From positions 631,054 through 695,053 of the forward strand of contig NW_022985180.1 of the NCBI RefSeq assembly GCF_010093535.1: a DNA stretch of 64,000 nt. Reading direction: 5' to 3'. This DNA comes from Lindgomyces ingoldianus (Eukaryota; Ascomycota; Dothideomycetes; Pleosporales; Lindgomycetaceae). Below the pieces are notes generated by a model, which was not told the DNA's origin, searched no databases, and saw nothing but the letters and a program-made list of their open reading frames with translations. Position numbers and translations under genes: made by a program. Positions 43,476-58,750 of the stretch are shown one piece after another (position 1 is the first letter of the stretch; each line of letters starts with the position of its first letter).

Positions 43476-46400
43476 GGCAGTTAGTTAGAACTAATAATTA
43501 AAGAGCCTAGTTTAGTGTTTTTTTTATACATACATTTACTAAGTTATTTTTACTATTAATCTACTTAATTTTAGTAATTTCCCTTTTTTTATATAATTTA
43601 TAAAGTAATATAATATTAATTATAAGTTACTTTTTACTAGTAGTGCTTAGCTTAATAAGGTAATTATATAAAAACCTTAAATCTATATAGATTACTACTA
43701 GAATTAGTAGTAGTTTAAGTGTTTATATAATTTACTATAAAGTTGTACTAAAAGTAATTACATTATTAAACTTTCTAACTATTTTATATAGTTTACTAGT
43801 AAAAACACTTCTAGTTACTCTTTTACACTTAGTAGAATTCTAGTATATAATATTACCTAGTATTTTAAAGTAGTTACTTTACTCTATATAGTCTTTATTA
43901 CTTAATATAATTAAAAATTCTAGCTATAAGCTAAGGTTTTTATTATTAGTAAATAATTTATTTATAAAGATAAATAGCTTTACATAATTAAGCTATAATA
44001 GTAAAAAGGTAAAACTACGCTTACTATTATCTATCTACTATTAGATTTATGTGTTAAGTGTGTTAATGTTATTATATAAAAGGTCTATAGTTTATGTAGT
44101 AATAAAAAGGTTAAATGCTGCCTCTAGTTAATATATAAATGTAATATATGCCTCTTTTATATATTACTTAACATATTATTATGCAGCATTCTTATTTTTT
44201 AAGTTAATTATATAAAGGTAGCTTACTTATTTTTTCTAAGTAAGAACTACTATGTTATATGTAAGTTTAATTTTTTTACTATTAAACTTAATAAGTTGCT
44301 TTTTTACTAAAATAGTTTTACTTTTTATATAAAACTTTACTTTTTATAGTTTTTTTTTTTTTTACATAAAATTTTTTATTATAATGCTTAAAGTATTGTC
44401 TATTTATAAGCTAGTAATACTAAAAGTGTGCTTTTCTTTATTAGTAATTAAAAAGTAGAGGTTGTATAAAAAGATGTGCATACGCAGCTTTTTTTTATAG
44501 TAGTTATAGTATGTTTTAAACTAATATAGTCCTAATTTAGCAGCTCTATATAAGAGTTATATAACCTAGAGTATTATATTTAGTAGAAAGCTCTAGCGCA
44601 TCTTCTTTAGTAGCTTTGTGTACAGCGTGCGCATAAGCTTATCTATTAATTAGATGTATGCTTATGTAATATTACATAGTTTAAAATGCATTCTGTATGT
44701 AGCTTTTAGGCTTACTTTTATAGCTAAAAGTAGTTTCTAACTTATCCTCTAAATAGTTAGTAACTAGGTAAGGATTTCTTTTTTTTTTTTATCTAAGTAG
44801 CTAGTAAACACTAGGCAGGATTTTTTATATAGTTAAGTTATTTTGCTTTTTACTTTTTATATAAGGTAAAAGTTAAAAATCTAACCTTTATACTTTATTA
44901 AGTTATACACTATAACTTTAAAAGTGCTATTAGTAATTAAAGTGTTTATCTTTATATAGTCTAATTTTTTAAATAGTTTTTTAGGTATAGTAATTACACT
45001 GTTTATATAAAGCTTAATAAATAAGGCCTAATTATTCTTTTTTTTCTAGGTTAGAAATACCTAGTCTAGACTTTATGCAGGTTTTCTTTGCTTTTTACTT
45101 CTTTTAGTATCTATATTTTTTCTTTACACTAGTGCAGCATTGCTATTCTAAAGGGCTTAGTTTATAGTAGGCTTTAGTTTTACTTTTATAACATTTTTAT
45201 AAAGCTATTTTTTTTTCTTTTTTTTTAGAAAATCTTTTTATATAAAGATTAGTTTATTTAAGTTATCTGTTATAAGTAAGTTATTTTTTTTTCTTTATAG
45301 TATAGTTTAACCTGTGTATATTAGAGCTTTAGTAGGCTATTTTTTTTTTAATAATAACATCTTTTTCTTTAATGCTCTTAATCTTGTATAGGCTAGTCTA
45401 GCTTTTTTTCTTTTTTTATGCTATAATCTTTAAGCTAAGAGGGAGGTTAAGAACTTTATATGTTATAAAGCTATTATAAGTGTTAATTATATAATTAATG
45501 TTTACTTTTATATAGTTTTTTTAAAGTATTTTTATTACTTTTTATATAGCGCTTACTTATGTAATAATGTCTAGTAATAGTAGAGAGTTTAGGTTAATTC
45601 TTAAGTATGCCCTAAAGACTAGCAGTGTGGGTACTAGACTATGCAGGCTAGCTGTGTTGTTTAGAGCCTTAACTGCTATCTATAGGATAGCCTTATTATT
45701 TATACAGTCACCTAGCTTAGTCTTTAAGATGTTAAACACTTATTAGAGAGGTGCGTGTGCGCGCTTAACTTTTCTAACTACTTAATATGCTTTTATAGGC
45801 ATCTGCCTACATGTAGCTTTTATAATTTTTATATAAGCTTAAAAATCTTCTAAAGTAAAGTTTATACTAAAGTTATACATAATGTAGTCTAAAGGTCCTT
45901 AATAAGTGTTAATCTAGCATTTACGTAGTGCATTCTAAGTATCTTGTGCAGACATAAATTTTAGAAATGTAGCAGCCTAAAATAATATGTCTATATTAAT
46001 AACATATAAAACATTTTTATTATTAATTTATATAATATTAATAATAACTTTATAGTTAAAGTAAGTGTTATTCTTAATTATAAACTTAAATCTTTATAAA
46101 GCTTAGTTATATAATTAGCAGAGGTAGTAGAACTTCTTAATCTCTTCTAGCACTGCAGCATTAATGTTATAGCTAGCGCTAGTTAGCATTTTTTAAAGTC
46201 TTTTTATATAGGGGTGTCTAAATTAGCAGTAAAGGCAGTAGAGTTTTAATTTAGTAAAGAAAGACATAAATTCTTCTTTACTAACATTAAAAAAAAAGTG
46301 TTTTTATTTTTATATAATAAGTATAGTAGTTTTATCTTTACATATAATAACATTTAAAATGTTGTTAAAGTATGCTCTAAGTTAGTTAGCATTTACTAGT

Positions 46401-48883
46401 AATAGTAAAAATAGTGTTAGAGTTTCTAAGATGTAGTATGTAACTAGACTAATTAGGTTCTAGATTTATACAGTACTAATTAATCCCTTTAGTGTTTAGC
46501 CTTTAAAGCTAATATTTGTTTAGCTAAGTGTTTAATTAATTTTTATACATAAGTTCTCTTATATATACGCCTTAAGTTAAGACTTACTAATAGTAGAAAT
46601 TTTTACTACACCTATGTCTTATAGTTTGCCTTAGTATACTATATAGTATTAGTTATTAAGGATAAACTGCTTAGCATATTTCTTAGGTTTAATGCTGTAG
46701 ATGTCCTCTCCTGTTGCATAGTGTAAATAAGTAGTAAAAGTAAAGTAGTTAATAGCTTTTTTAGCATCTTTACTTTTTTATTTTATTTTCTTTATATTAT
46801 GTAAATTATTTTTTTTAAAGTAACTTTTAAAGTTTTAGATGTATAAAGTAATAGCTTTATATAATAAAGTCTTATTATAAAAATTTTTATATAAGGTAAT
46901 GTACTAGTTCTTTGCTTATGTATAGTTATTATAAGAGTAGTTTAATAACTAACATTTTTTTTATAGTAAATAAAGCACTTTTTTATCTACATGTAGTTGT
47001 CTCTAAATTATAGCCTAAACCTAAATAGAGATCTTTTATGTTATTTTTTTCTACGCAAAGAGAAGCTTTCTTCTTATTATGTAGACTTTTATTATGCAGA
47101 GTTATATTAGTAGTCTGTGTAGTATACATTAGGCAGTTTTTAGAGGTATTAGTTTACTCTTTAGTCTATAGTAACTTAGAGTAATGCTTATAAGTTACTA
47201 AATAAAGCTTTACATAAGAGCTTAATAGTAAACATAGTATATTCTAGTTCTAGTTATTCTTAATAAGCTTATATAATAGTAGTGTGTAGTAGAACATCCT
47301 CTTAGAATTTTATTCTTAGTGGCTTTTATATAAGTGTAAGCTTATTAATTATTATTTTAAAGACTTTATATAAACTTTTATTAAAGTTTTTTTATTAGCA
47401 TTATGTAAAAGTTATTATTATTTAGTCTATCTAGTACTAGCTATAGTTTACATTAGTGTTAAAGTAACTGCTTAAGGTGTTATATAAATGCTTTTAGTTA
47501 TGTCTAGGGCCTATGTTGTGTATATAGTACATATTTACTTAACCTTTTAAAATATCTAGAAAGATGTTTATATACTAAGTTTTCTAAATATCTAGCTATT
47601 AATATAAATTAATAAAAATTCTTATTTTATTTATAAAGATGTTATATAGTTAACTTATATAGTTGTTATTTTTTTTTATGCCTTTTAAAATTATATAATC
47701 TTATTTGCTAGAAGTTTTTCTTTAGTAGTTTCTCTCTAGAGTAGAAGTTTGTACAGGCTGTAATGTAGTATAGATTGTGCATGTAGTATTAGTAGTGCAT
47801 ACACTACTGCAGGCAGTGGTGTGTACAATTAAGGGTGTGGAGCAGGCGTTAGGTAGGGTGGCATGTATTGTTTATATAGTAATTAGTGTAGTGCTAGCTA
47901 AGGTGTAAAAGCAGGTAATGCTAGTACATTTAGTGTTAATAGTAGCATTATGTTTAGTCTGCTTCTGTGTAGAGCTTTATATAGTAATAAAGGTTATGTA
48001 TAAAGCTTTTTTAGTGTAATTGCCTTTTTTTATGCTATATTATATAGCTTTTAGGCTTAGGTACTTTTAGTGCTTAGCTATAGTGTAATTTCTTTGTTTT
48101 CTAGCACTTATATAAGCTCCTTTTTAAATGTGTAGCTAAGTGCTAAGAAGTTTTATAGTGTTTATTTTTTAAAATTTTTTATATACACACTTAAAAAAGT
48201 AGCGCCCTTCTAAGTTATTATACATAGATTAGTAATTATATAACTTATGTATAATTAAGTTTATAAGCTTATTAGAGCCTTTAATATGTTAATCTTATTA
48301 TTCTAGTACTCTAGGCTAGTTTTATTCTATAGTATTACCTCTAATATCTTTATATTCTTTATAAGTTGTTTATATAATAGAAATTATTCTTTATTTTTTT
48401 TATTATTACATAAAGTTGTTAGTTACTAGTAAGATTTTATTATAATAGTATAGTTAATTACTTTTTTAGTAGATTACACAGGTACTGCTATTATCTAGCT
48501 GCTAAGTTGTGCAGCTTTAATAGCTTTAGTGTGCGCCTTACACTATCTCCTCCTTACTTTGTACAGTAGCAGAGCTTACTATATAATGTAAAGAATTAAT
48601 GTGCTATTGTCTAGCTACTAGGTTGTGCAGCTTTAGTAGCTTTAGTATGCGTCTTACACTATCTTCTTTTTGCTTTATACAGTAGTAAAGCTTGCTATAT
48701 AATGCAAAAAATTAATCTACTATTCTAAAAAATAAGTAACTAAATAAAGTACTTTATAAAGTGTAGGTACTCTACTGTTACTCTTCTTAAAAGATAAGTA
48801 ATAAAATAAAGTACTTTATAAAGCATAAGTACTTTATTATTACTTTTGCTAATTTACAGTTAATTAAATTAACTACTAATTAG

Positions 48884-49163
48884 TGTTAAATAGGCTCTAA
48901 CAGCTAGCTGCTTATAGTATAAGCACTTAAGTAGTAAAAGTAAGAGTAGTGTATAGTGTGCATAGCATATAAGGTAGGTAAAGTAAGGGTAACATGTTTC
49001 TAGTTTTATTACTCTTGTCTTTCCTCTGTACAGAGGAAAAGGGGGATATCTAGATATTCGCGCACAGAGGTTCGCGCACAAGCATCATGTGACATAGATA
49101 CGTGATCCTGCTCGTGCGCGATCGCTCGTATCCAGGCCGCGACGCTGCTGCTGCGTACAGACA
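48884..49163 (-). repeat. LTR of copia element J (right, 5' side)
   Basis: 280 bp. The 49,020-49,163 half is unusually well preserved (many CpG sites intact) compared with its left partner. Right flank AAGAA is the target duplication. Confidence 0.85.
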
Positions 49164-51842
49164 AAGAATAAATATAGCAGTAAAATTTTTTTATACTTTT
49201 TTTAGGTAAAAACACTTTTAGAAATCTAGAGAGTAATAAAGAACTTTAAAAGCATAGTGTCTAATTAATATAAGCTCTAAATTAGCAAAACATAGTAAAA
49301 TAACAACACTACTACACTCTCTTAGCATAAAAAGTTAAGGTATAAGCTCTAAGTAAAAAAATCTAGCATTAATATTAAAAGCTTTTTACTATACACTTAT
49401 AAGCTAAATAAAGCTGTAGAAAGAGCTAAATAAAAAATAATTATAAAGATGATTAAGATAAAAAGCAGCGCAGGACTCTCTAAAAAGCTCTAGCTAGAAG
49501 TAGTAGACGCAGCAACATAGCTGTATAATATAAGCCTGTTGCACGCATATAACCTACGCTTACTAAATAAAGTCTTAGACATGTAGTTTATTAACTACTT
49601 TAGATACTATAAGCTAAAGTAGGTAAAAAGTACTATAGCTAATCTAAGGCCTAATTAGAGTAGGACCTATATATATAGCTGTTATGCTTACCTACTTAAC
49701 AGAGAGTAAGCAGCTAGGTGTTAGAAATAAAGCTTTAAGGTAACTTTATAAGGCTACATAGAATATTTTATAGGCTACAGAGCCTTAAATATTTATAAAA
49801 TATAAGTTCTATTACTTAACTAAGTAATTACTATAAAAAACATAGCTTTTAATAAAATATACTTTTATAAAAATAAAAGTAATAAGCTAATCTTTTAAAA
49901 AAAAGCTTTTAAAATTATTAAAATTTTTAATAAGTAAAATAAGATTTATAATGTAAAAAAAAGCTTTTAAGCTTTTACTTTAAAAGTTAAATAAGTAGTA
50001 AAGTAATATACTAAATTAAAAGCTCTAAGAGTATAAGCTTAAAAGTGTAAAAACTAAAAAGCTTATTAAAACTTAAGTTAGCTAGCTAAAGAATTAGCAC
50101 TTAAAAGTAAAAGTAACTGCGCAGGTAATAAGTATAATAAGTAAGTTGCTAAGAATTTACGCAGTTTTTAATAAACATATAGCACTTATTACCTTAGAGC
50201 TAACTTTTAAGCTAGAGCTTATAGATAGCTCTACAACACGCCTTATATAGAGTAGGCATTAGTATACTAGTAATCCCTAGTAAGTGCACTTAACTAGAGA
50301 AGCAAATTTACTAGGCTTATTAAGTTAAATAGCTAACTTACTAGTTAAAAAATTAACTTTTACTTTTTACACTAAGACATTGTCTTTTATAGCTTTAGTT
50401 AAAGCAGGTAAAGCACTTTTTAAACATATATATAATAAAAAAAAGCTAGAGACTAGCTACACATATAAGCTAAAAAATATAGAGGCAAGATTCTAATAAC
50501 CTAAGTAAGCCTAAAGGTGCAGAAAGCAGAGGTATATATACAACACTTTTAAAAAGAAGTAGCATACGCCTTACTCTAGTTAATCTAAAGCACCTCTAAA
50601 TAAACTTTCTTAGAGCATTTATTATTTATAATAACAAAGTGCTTAAAACACTTTACATAGTGTTTTTTATAGCTACCTTTTTTAGGTAGCCTTAACTAAG
50701 AGCTTATAAGCTCCTAAAAAAACTCTTAAAATAAAAAGATTTATATAAACACTTATATAAATTTTTTTTAAAATTACAGCATAAAAAAAGATAGCTACTC
50801 TGCTTAAAAAAAGCACTTAGAAAAAGATTATATAAACTAAAGCAATATTTAAGCTGCTCTTACTAAAGTAGGTTTTTATATATAAATTTAACTAAAATAA
50901 GTATTTTACTAAATATAAAGCTTGCATTTATATACATAGTAATCTTTAGAGTAAAGACTTACTCTAGTAAACCTATGCTGCTACTTTTGCAGCTAGATTC
51001 TTTTAAATAGCAATAGTAATAGCAGCTTAATTTAACCTAAAGATTAAGTAATATAATATTATAAGCGCGTTTCTAAACGCGCACTGTAAAGGTAAGCTAG
51101 AAGTAACATGTAAGCTTCTAGAAAGCTTTATAAAGCCTAGCATGTGTGTTAAGCTTCTTTAAGATCTATATAGACTACGTAACCTACTAATCTTATAGTA
51201 CTAAAAGCTTTTATAGGCTTTTTAAAAGCTTAAGCTTATTTTATTTAAAAAGGAACTATACTTATTCTTTAACTATAATTACTATATTTTACTTTTCTTT
51301 TATATAGACAACATACTTTACATTTATTACTATAATAATAAGTTAGAAGCTTACTAATTAATTAGTGTAATTAAAAAAATGTATAAGCTAAAAGATTCAA
51401 AGCTATGTAAATAGTTTCTAAAAATTAAAATAATTAAAAATAAAAAGGCTAGAATAATCTAGCTAGTATATAACATATATATTAAGAAAGTAGTAAAGAA
51501 GTTTAACTTTATAAAAAGCGCGCTCTTCTAAGAGACTCTTTTACTATTAGAAAAGCTTATAAGCAACTAGAGATTAGTAATAAAGCATAAAATTAAGAAA
51601 TACTAAAAGCACATAGAATTAACACTTTACACTGCAATTATAGTGCGCCTTACTGTGGCGTTTACAGCATCTTAGCTCTTCTACTACCTAATAAACCTAG
51701 GAAAGCAGCACTTCTAGGCAGTAAACTAGGCAATTGTGTACCTGTAATGCACAAGGCATACAGGCATAACGTACCTAACAGGTTGGCCGGCCACACAGGT
51801 TGGCCAGCTACTTTTGCCAAGCCCCTACTACACTCTACCTAT

Positions 51843-52434
51843 TGTTACAATCCTTGCTTCGGGAAGCACTCAGGTCTGATGATATTCCTAGGGGGGAAGT
51901 AGGACGAATAGTAGGGGCCAATCTGGTAGGGTGTACAGTCCTACGTACAGGCTATTAGGCTAATAGAGGGAGGGAGAGTGACTAGATTGTAGTTTGCTCT
52001 ATGTGCAGTAGTAGAAAGGCTAGGGTTAAACAGTCCTAACAGACAGAGTTAGAGGTATATATAGTGTAAGATATATAAATAGTATTATAGCTTTTTAAAA
52101 AGCTAAATGCTACTTAGTCTATATAAAGAATAAACTAAACATTAAACACACCTCTTATAGGTTGTTTAATGTGGGAACTATATACATGTGTTAGAGATGC
52201 TAAGGGAGTAGGCAGAGTCTATAGAAGCCTGCTAAGGAGAGCTCCTTAAGCTCCCTTAGGCTTCTACTAATACACAGCCTATTTCCTTATTAGACAGTAC
52301 ATTCTCTTATAACCTTAAGCAGCTGTGCTACTTCTGTGTCCTCTAACTAGTCTGTAAGCAAGTCCTGTTCTAATCTGGCTAGATTGTAGAGCACTGCTAG
52401 TAGAGTTACGCTAGTCTAACTATAGACTGTAACA
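51843..52434 (-). repeat. LTR of gypsy element G (left, 3' side)
   Basis: 592 bp, TGTTACAATCC to AGACTGTAACA. Its first 60 bases are better preserved than in the partner, while its last 170 bases are more decayed. Confidence 0.92.
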
Positions 52435-55400
52435 CGCTGCCCCTTCTTCCTAGCAGCGTCTTTGCTGCTCTGCTTACATAACTGTGTTAGTAAGAGTTTA
52501 TTTATAAAGTGCACGTCTGCCTACTAAAAGGCATTTTTAACATTTATTTTTTTTATACTAAATAGCTTATTAGTCTTGTTTATTCTACTATTTTTATGTT
52601 GTTTATTATTTTAATTTTTTTTACTAGATAAAGATAAAGCCTTATAGCACTTACTGTTTTTTAGAGTTGTCTTATGTGTTAACCCTATTTTTAAATAAGT
52701 GTGTTAAGTGTGTAAAAAAATATAGTAAGTGTAACACCTTTATTTCTAACACTGCTTAGAATTATTTAGAGAGGGAGAGAAAGTTACTTTTTTAAAAGGC
52801 CTTAGTTATAAAGGTTTATAAGTAAAAGCTTAATAACTAGATGTTATGTTAGGTTTAGAAGACGCTAGAGGTAAAGGCTAGAGAGCGTTTTAAACAGAAT
52901 TACATCTAAAAATTACTAGATCTGTTAGAGGCTTGTTATGTAAAGTACTTAGAAGAGGACCTGTCCTTTTTAAATAAGATAGAAGCTTTTAAAGCTAAAG
53001 TAAAAAGCTATTTCTTTTTCTTAACTATTATTAGTTAGGACTTGTCTCTAAAAGCTGCTGCTATCTAGTAATAATATAGCTGTTCCTTTTAATATAGGTG
53101 CTTTATTGCCTAGCTAGTTTCTTTTAAATAAGCCTAAAGGTACTTTTATACTAATAGCTGCACATTTCTTAAATTCTTAGCTAGTTTTTATGTATTTTTA
53201 CTAGTAAGCTATTTTTTTTATTTTACTAAAAACTTTTTTTAGTTTTTTTAATTACTTATAATGTGTTTAACTTTATATTCTGTTTCTTTATTTTTTTATT
53301 TCTGTGTAGATAAGAGAATCTTTTTAAGTGCTTTTTTTAGTTTAGAGATATAAAACTATAGGTGTATTTTTATGTATAAAGGAAGCTTAAGCTTGCAGTT
53401 GTTTTGTTAAGTCTAAAGAACTTTATATAGTCTTATTCTTTTTTCTGCTAGCTTTCTAGAGGGTCTTAGTATCTTTAGGTTTTTAGTGTTAAGATACATA
53501 TAATCTTCTAAGTAGATTTCTAGTCCTAGTTATTATAATTTATTTGCATATTTTTTTATTATTTTTTTTACTAGACCTTGCTTTTATAGCTAATTGCGCT
53601 ATTAGAAGCTATTCTGCCTAGTTATCTTAAGTGTAAGAAATGTACTTTCTTAAATATCTTTCTACTTCTGCGTTTGCCCTTTTAGTCTGACTGTCTGTCT
53701 GCAGGTAGTAAGCTGTTAATAGCCTATGTGCTATGCTAAGGTGCCTAATTGCTGCTTTTTAGAAACTGCTAGTAAATAGTTTATCTTAGTTAGAGATAAT
53801 AATCTTAGAGCATTTATATATAGATATAATATTTTGTTTTAATTTATAAATAAACTTTTTAGCTGTTATTGTTTTTTCTAAGGGCTAAGTGTGTAGGTAT
53901 TTAGTAGTTTTGTCTAGAGCTACTGTAATTATGTTGCATATCCTGTCTGTCTCTAGTTCTTTAGACAGAGGTAATTCTGTAATAAAATCTATTATAATTA
54001 TTATCTATAGTAATTCTAGTGCTTTAATTAGTTAAAAGTATTTATAGGCCTTATGCCTTTATAAGTTGTTCTTATTATAGGTATTACATTCTTTAAGCAC
54101 TTTAGTGCATAATTGCTTTACCTTTAGTATTTATTGTAGTATAGCAGCTTTTAGTTTCTTTTAAAGAGTGCCTATTCTAGAGTGTTTAAACATAGAAGAT
54201 TTGTAATATTTTTAGACTAAGTTTTTTTATTCTTGCTTACTAGCTATAAGCATGTAGAATTTTTTTATAAGTTAGGGCTTATTATAAATCTATTTTTTAT
54301 TAGTTTTTTTAAAGAGTGTAAACTTCTTAGTTTCTTTTTTTTTATTAAAGTAGTCTAGTCTTTAGCTAAGGGTGTTAGCCTATTAATTTTATGCTTTAGG
54401 TATGTGTTTAATAATATAGTTAAACTATGTAAGTTTTATTACTTATTTTATATGTATTAGTAACAGTTTCTTTACTAACAAGAACATAACTAGGTTTATA
54501 TAGTTAGTTATAATGTTAAATAGCTTTACTATTTTATGTAGCTTTATAGCTTATACTTTTATAGTGTTTAGTATTACTTTTAGTTCTTTGTTAGGTATGC
54601 TGTAGCCTACTTTAGGGCCTAAGAACTTAGTAGAGTAGTATGCAACTAGGTGCTATTTCCTGTCTTTCTGCTTTTAGTATAACGCGGCTCTGCTAGCTCT
54701 AAGGGATGCGTCTGTGTGGATTTTTGTGTCTAGTTATAGGTTGTATATTCTTAGTACTAGTTTATCTGTTATAGCTTGTTTTAACATTATAAATGCTTTA
54801 TTTATTTCTAAGGTCTAGATAAATTTTGCTATTGCCTATTCTTTAGTTATTATGTTTGTTAATAGTATAGTAATTTTTAAATAGTCTTTAATTATCTGTC
54901 TAACATAGCTTAATAGCCTTAGGAATTCTTTTACTTTCTTAACTATCTAAAGTTCTAGCTATTTAAGTACTTTTTATACTTTAGCTAGATTAATTTTTAT
55001 TTCTTTTTTATTAATTATAAATTCTAAGTATTTTATCTTAGCAACATAAAACTTGCATTTAGAGAGCTATAAGTAAAGTCTATACTTTCTAAGCTGCTCT
55101 AAGACCTTTTATACTTTCTGCACATAGTCTTCTAGAGTATCTTTTAAGTAAATAAGGACGTTATTTAAATATACTAGAGTAAAGACATCTAGGTAAAAGT
55201 TAAGGGTAGTATTAATAATTTACTAGAATGTTGCTAGGGTGTTTATTAAGCTAAACAGCATTACTAGTAACTTGTAGAGTCTTTATAGGGTTCTAAATGC
55301 TGTAAGCTACTTATCTTTTTTTATATTCTTATTTTATTAAATTTATTTTATATGTTAAACTTTATAAAGTACTAGGTTCCTTTTAGTTAGTTTATAATGT

Positions 55401-58400
55401 CTTATATAATTAGTAGAGAGAACTAGTCTTAGACTATGTTATTATTTAGAGTTCTATAGTCTTAACAGACTTAGATTTTTTTTTTTTATAAAAACTACTG
55501 CTAAAGCTATAAGGCTATAGCTTACTTAGATATAGCCTTATACTAACATTTTATTAACATATTTTTATAAGGCTTTTTTTTGTACCTTTGTTAGAGGGCA
55601 AAGCTTATGTGTTTTTAGGTTGTAATTTTTTACTAGGTTAATAGTGTAGTTTTAAGACTAGTGTGATAGTAGTTCTTCTAAGTCTTTTAGTGTTTTAAAC
55701 ATGTCTTTATAATTTTTATATTTAGGTAGGATATAGCCTTTTTTCTAGATTTAGACAACACTAATTTATTTTATATCTTTATTTACTTTAATTATTTTAT
55801 AAGAGACTTTTTTAAGTTTTTTTTTTATTATTTTTATTACTTAAGCTTTTAGTTTTTAGTAAAGAAACCTTTAAGGTTTTCTTTTTTTAAAGTAGTAACT
55901 GCTACCTTGTTTTACTTGTTTATAGACTAGGCATCTGTTGTTATAGTATGCTAACTAGGTTATGCGTGTGTAGTTGTTAGAGGTTTTTATAGTTATAGTT
56001 CTTTAATTAATTGCAGAGTTATGCGTTCTAAGCTAGTTATAGCTTAGAATTACATTATACTTGCCTTCTAGCTTAAGTATATTTATAGACCTTTAATCTT
56101 TTATGTTTAGAGTTTTAAAGTTTTTTTTATAAGTTTCTAAGTTAACCTATCCTTTACTATACTTAATTAATAAGGCATTAGTAAGGGTTACCTTAAATAG
56201 ATTTTTTTTATGTAAAATAGTATACTTTACTTATCTACTTAATTTTTATCTATAGTAGTAAAGGTGTATCTACTATCTATAAAAGCTAGTCTAGGCTATC
56301 CTTTATACATAAAGGTAGTTGTTAGGCTGTGTTCTGCCCCTTATCTTACTATAATTACTGCTAATATATTATGTTTAACTTTCTTATTAGAAAGAGAGTA
56401 GGGGTTAATATTTTATAAGTTATTATTAAATTTTTTTTTTTATTTTATAAATTTAATGTTTTTAATTATAGTAGTTAGCTACTTTACATTTATAATTTTT
56501 AACTAGATAATGTAATGTTAGGTAGTCTTCTTTTTTTACTACTTTTTACTAAAAGTAGTAGAACTTATAATTTTTTTATTTATTACACTTTATTTACTTT
56601 TCTTATTTATAGAGAGGAGCTGTCTAATAAGTATAATAGTTTATAGTTTTGCAGGCTAAGGCTATTCCTTGCTATAGGCAACTATTATAGTTCCTTTCCT
56701 ATGTAGGCTACTATCCTGCTTAATGTTTGTTGTTCTAGTGTCTAACACAGTATTGTTGTGTACACTAGTACTAGGGGTATAGGCACTTATTAGGTTTGTA
56801 TAACATGTTAAGGGGACTTTCTTAAGTCTACTAAGAGTATTTTTTTGTTTATACTAGATGTATAGAGTGTTCTTTTTATTAGTAATTATTAGTGCTATAA
56901 GTGCTACTTTTATAAAGAACATATTATTTATAGTTTTATTATATTATAAAAGCTTTTTTAGAGATTACTAGGCTTAAAAGCAGTGTCTTAGGTTTTTTAG
57001 AAGCTAGTTGTAGTACTTTAAACTTAGCAAGTTTACTTAGCTATTCTAGCTTTTAGTCTTTAATCTTAGTAAAAAATTACTATTACTTTTTTTTATTTAT
57101 AATGTTATATTTAACTTTAGCTATTCTTTATATAATGTTAAATATTAAGTAGTTGTTGCTAATGTTTATTTAATAAAGTAGAACTATATAATTACTAGAG
57201 TAGTTATGTTAGAGCTTACACTTCTAGCACTTATATCTCTAAAACTATTAGGAAAGCTCTTTTACTAAAGTGCTAAAGGTTTAGTTTTAAAAAAAGAACT
57301 ATTTTTTTTTTTAAATATTTATAATATATTCTTAGATTTAAGTCTTTTCTTTATATTCTTTAAGAATTATAAGGTCCTGCAACACTATATTAAAGCTACT
57401 AAAGTTTTAAATAACTACTTTTTAGTATAGTTTAAAGTAGTTGTTTAAAGAGTAATTTTTTTTATATTACTAGTAAAGGTTATTATTTAGTCTTTTTTAT
57501 ATTTCTTTATTTATAAGGCTATATTTAGCAGTAATAGCTTTTATTATTATAGTAGTATTTTTATTCTCTCTTTTTTAAGAGTCTAGGCAGTTTTAGTAGA
57601 AATGTCCTACTTTTTTATAGTTTAAGCAGGCCTTGTTTTCTAGCTACTTTTATTATTTCTTTATTAAAGGCAGCTTATTATGTTTTAGAACTTAGCTTTT
57701 TTTTAGAAAGGGGCTTTATATATGCTTTATATAACTAAGGTCTATTAGCTTTTTATTATATTATAAAAGCTTTTTCTTTTTAGAGATAAATTTTAGCTTT
57801 TAGAAAGTTCCTTTTAATTTCTTTTTTTTTTATGTTTTTTATGTTAGTTGTTATAGGTAGTTGCTTTCTTAATATAGTTTTTAAAAGTAGTTAGTTAGTC
57901 TATGTATATAAACTTATTTTTTACTTTATTATTTAGTTTATTATAAAACATGTAGCATAGAGCTTTTTAGTTATTTTATTTGTAGATAGCTATTTGTTCT
58001 CTAAAGTGTGCTGCGTAGTTTTAGACTAGTCTGCTGCCTTATTTTATATTATTTAGTCTATTAGCTATAATTCTTTTTTTATTTAAAGTCTTATAAATAG
58101 CTAATAGAGCTGCTTTAAAATTTTTAATGCTACTAAACACTTTCTTAGTTTTAGAGTTAAGTAGTGTGCTGTTAGCTCTAAAATTTATCTAATTATTAGC
58201 ATAGAGTTAAAACTAGATTATAGGGGGGCCTTTTAGGTGTAATTTTATTTAGGAGATTATTTTTATATTAGTCTAAAATGCTCTTTTATTATATTATATA
58301 TAGAGGTAGCATTTAGTAAAGAATAGTTAAAAGTCTTTTAATAATTTTTTAAAAGGCTTTAAAAGAGCTAGTTTTAAAGCCTTTTTAGCTACAACACTTA

Positions 58401-58750
58401 CTTTATTTATTAAAATATTTTAAACTTTTACTAATTCTACTTATAGTTTATGTATCTAGTAGGCTTAAGTGTTAGCCTTTTAAAAGTTAATAAGAGGTAA
58501 GGGGTGTTATAAATTTATAGTTTTATTATAAAAGTTAGCTATTTTTTATTTAAGTTTTAGTAAGTTGCTAACTTTATTTCTAACTTGCTAGAGTTTTTTA
58601 ATGTTGTTCTAGATTAAGTTAATCTATTCTATAAAAATAGCTTTACTTTAGGTAGAAACTTTTATAGATCTTAATAGCACAGCATAGGCTATATTAAAAT
58701 CTAAGTTATATTATAAAGTTACTATACTTTTTAAAGAGGGTAGTGTTTAA

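Larger units (their letters stand above)
37305..49163 (-). mobile_element. Ty1/copia element J (280-bp LTRs), nested in M and host to N
   Basis: LTRs at 37305-37584 and 48884-49163 with target duplication AAGAA at 37300-37304 and 49164-49168. Without the nested element N it is about 6.38 kb. Coding relics read on the minus strand from right to left: leader tandem repeats (48,727-48,850 and 48,480-48,720), gag (to about 47,400), protease and integrase (YSIKPKKYAKQFIL near 46,690; LVPTLLVFRAYLR near 45,600-45,645), then copia-type RT (near 44,000-45,300). A minus-strand polypurine tract (AAAAAGAAAAG) lies beside the left LTR. Heavily stopped. Confidence 0.85.
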
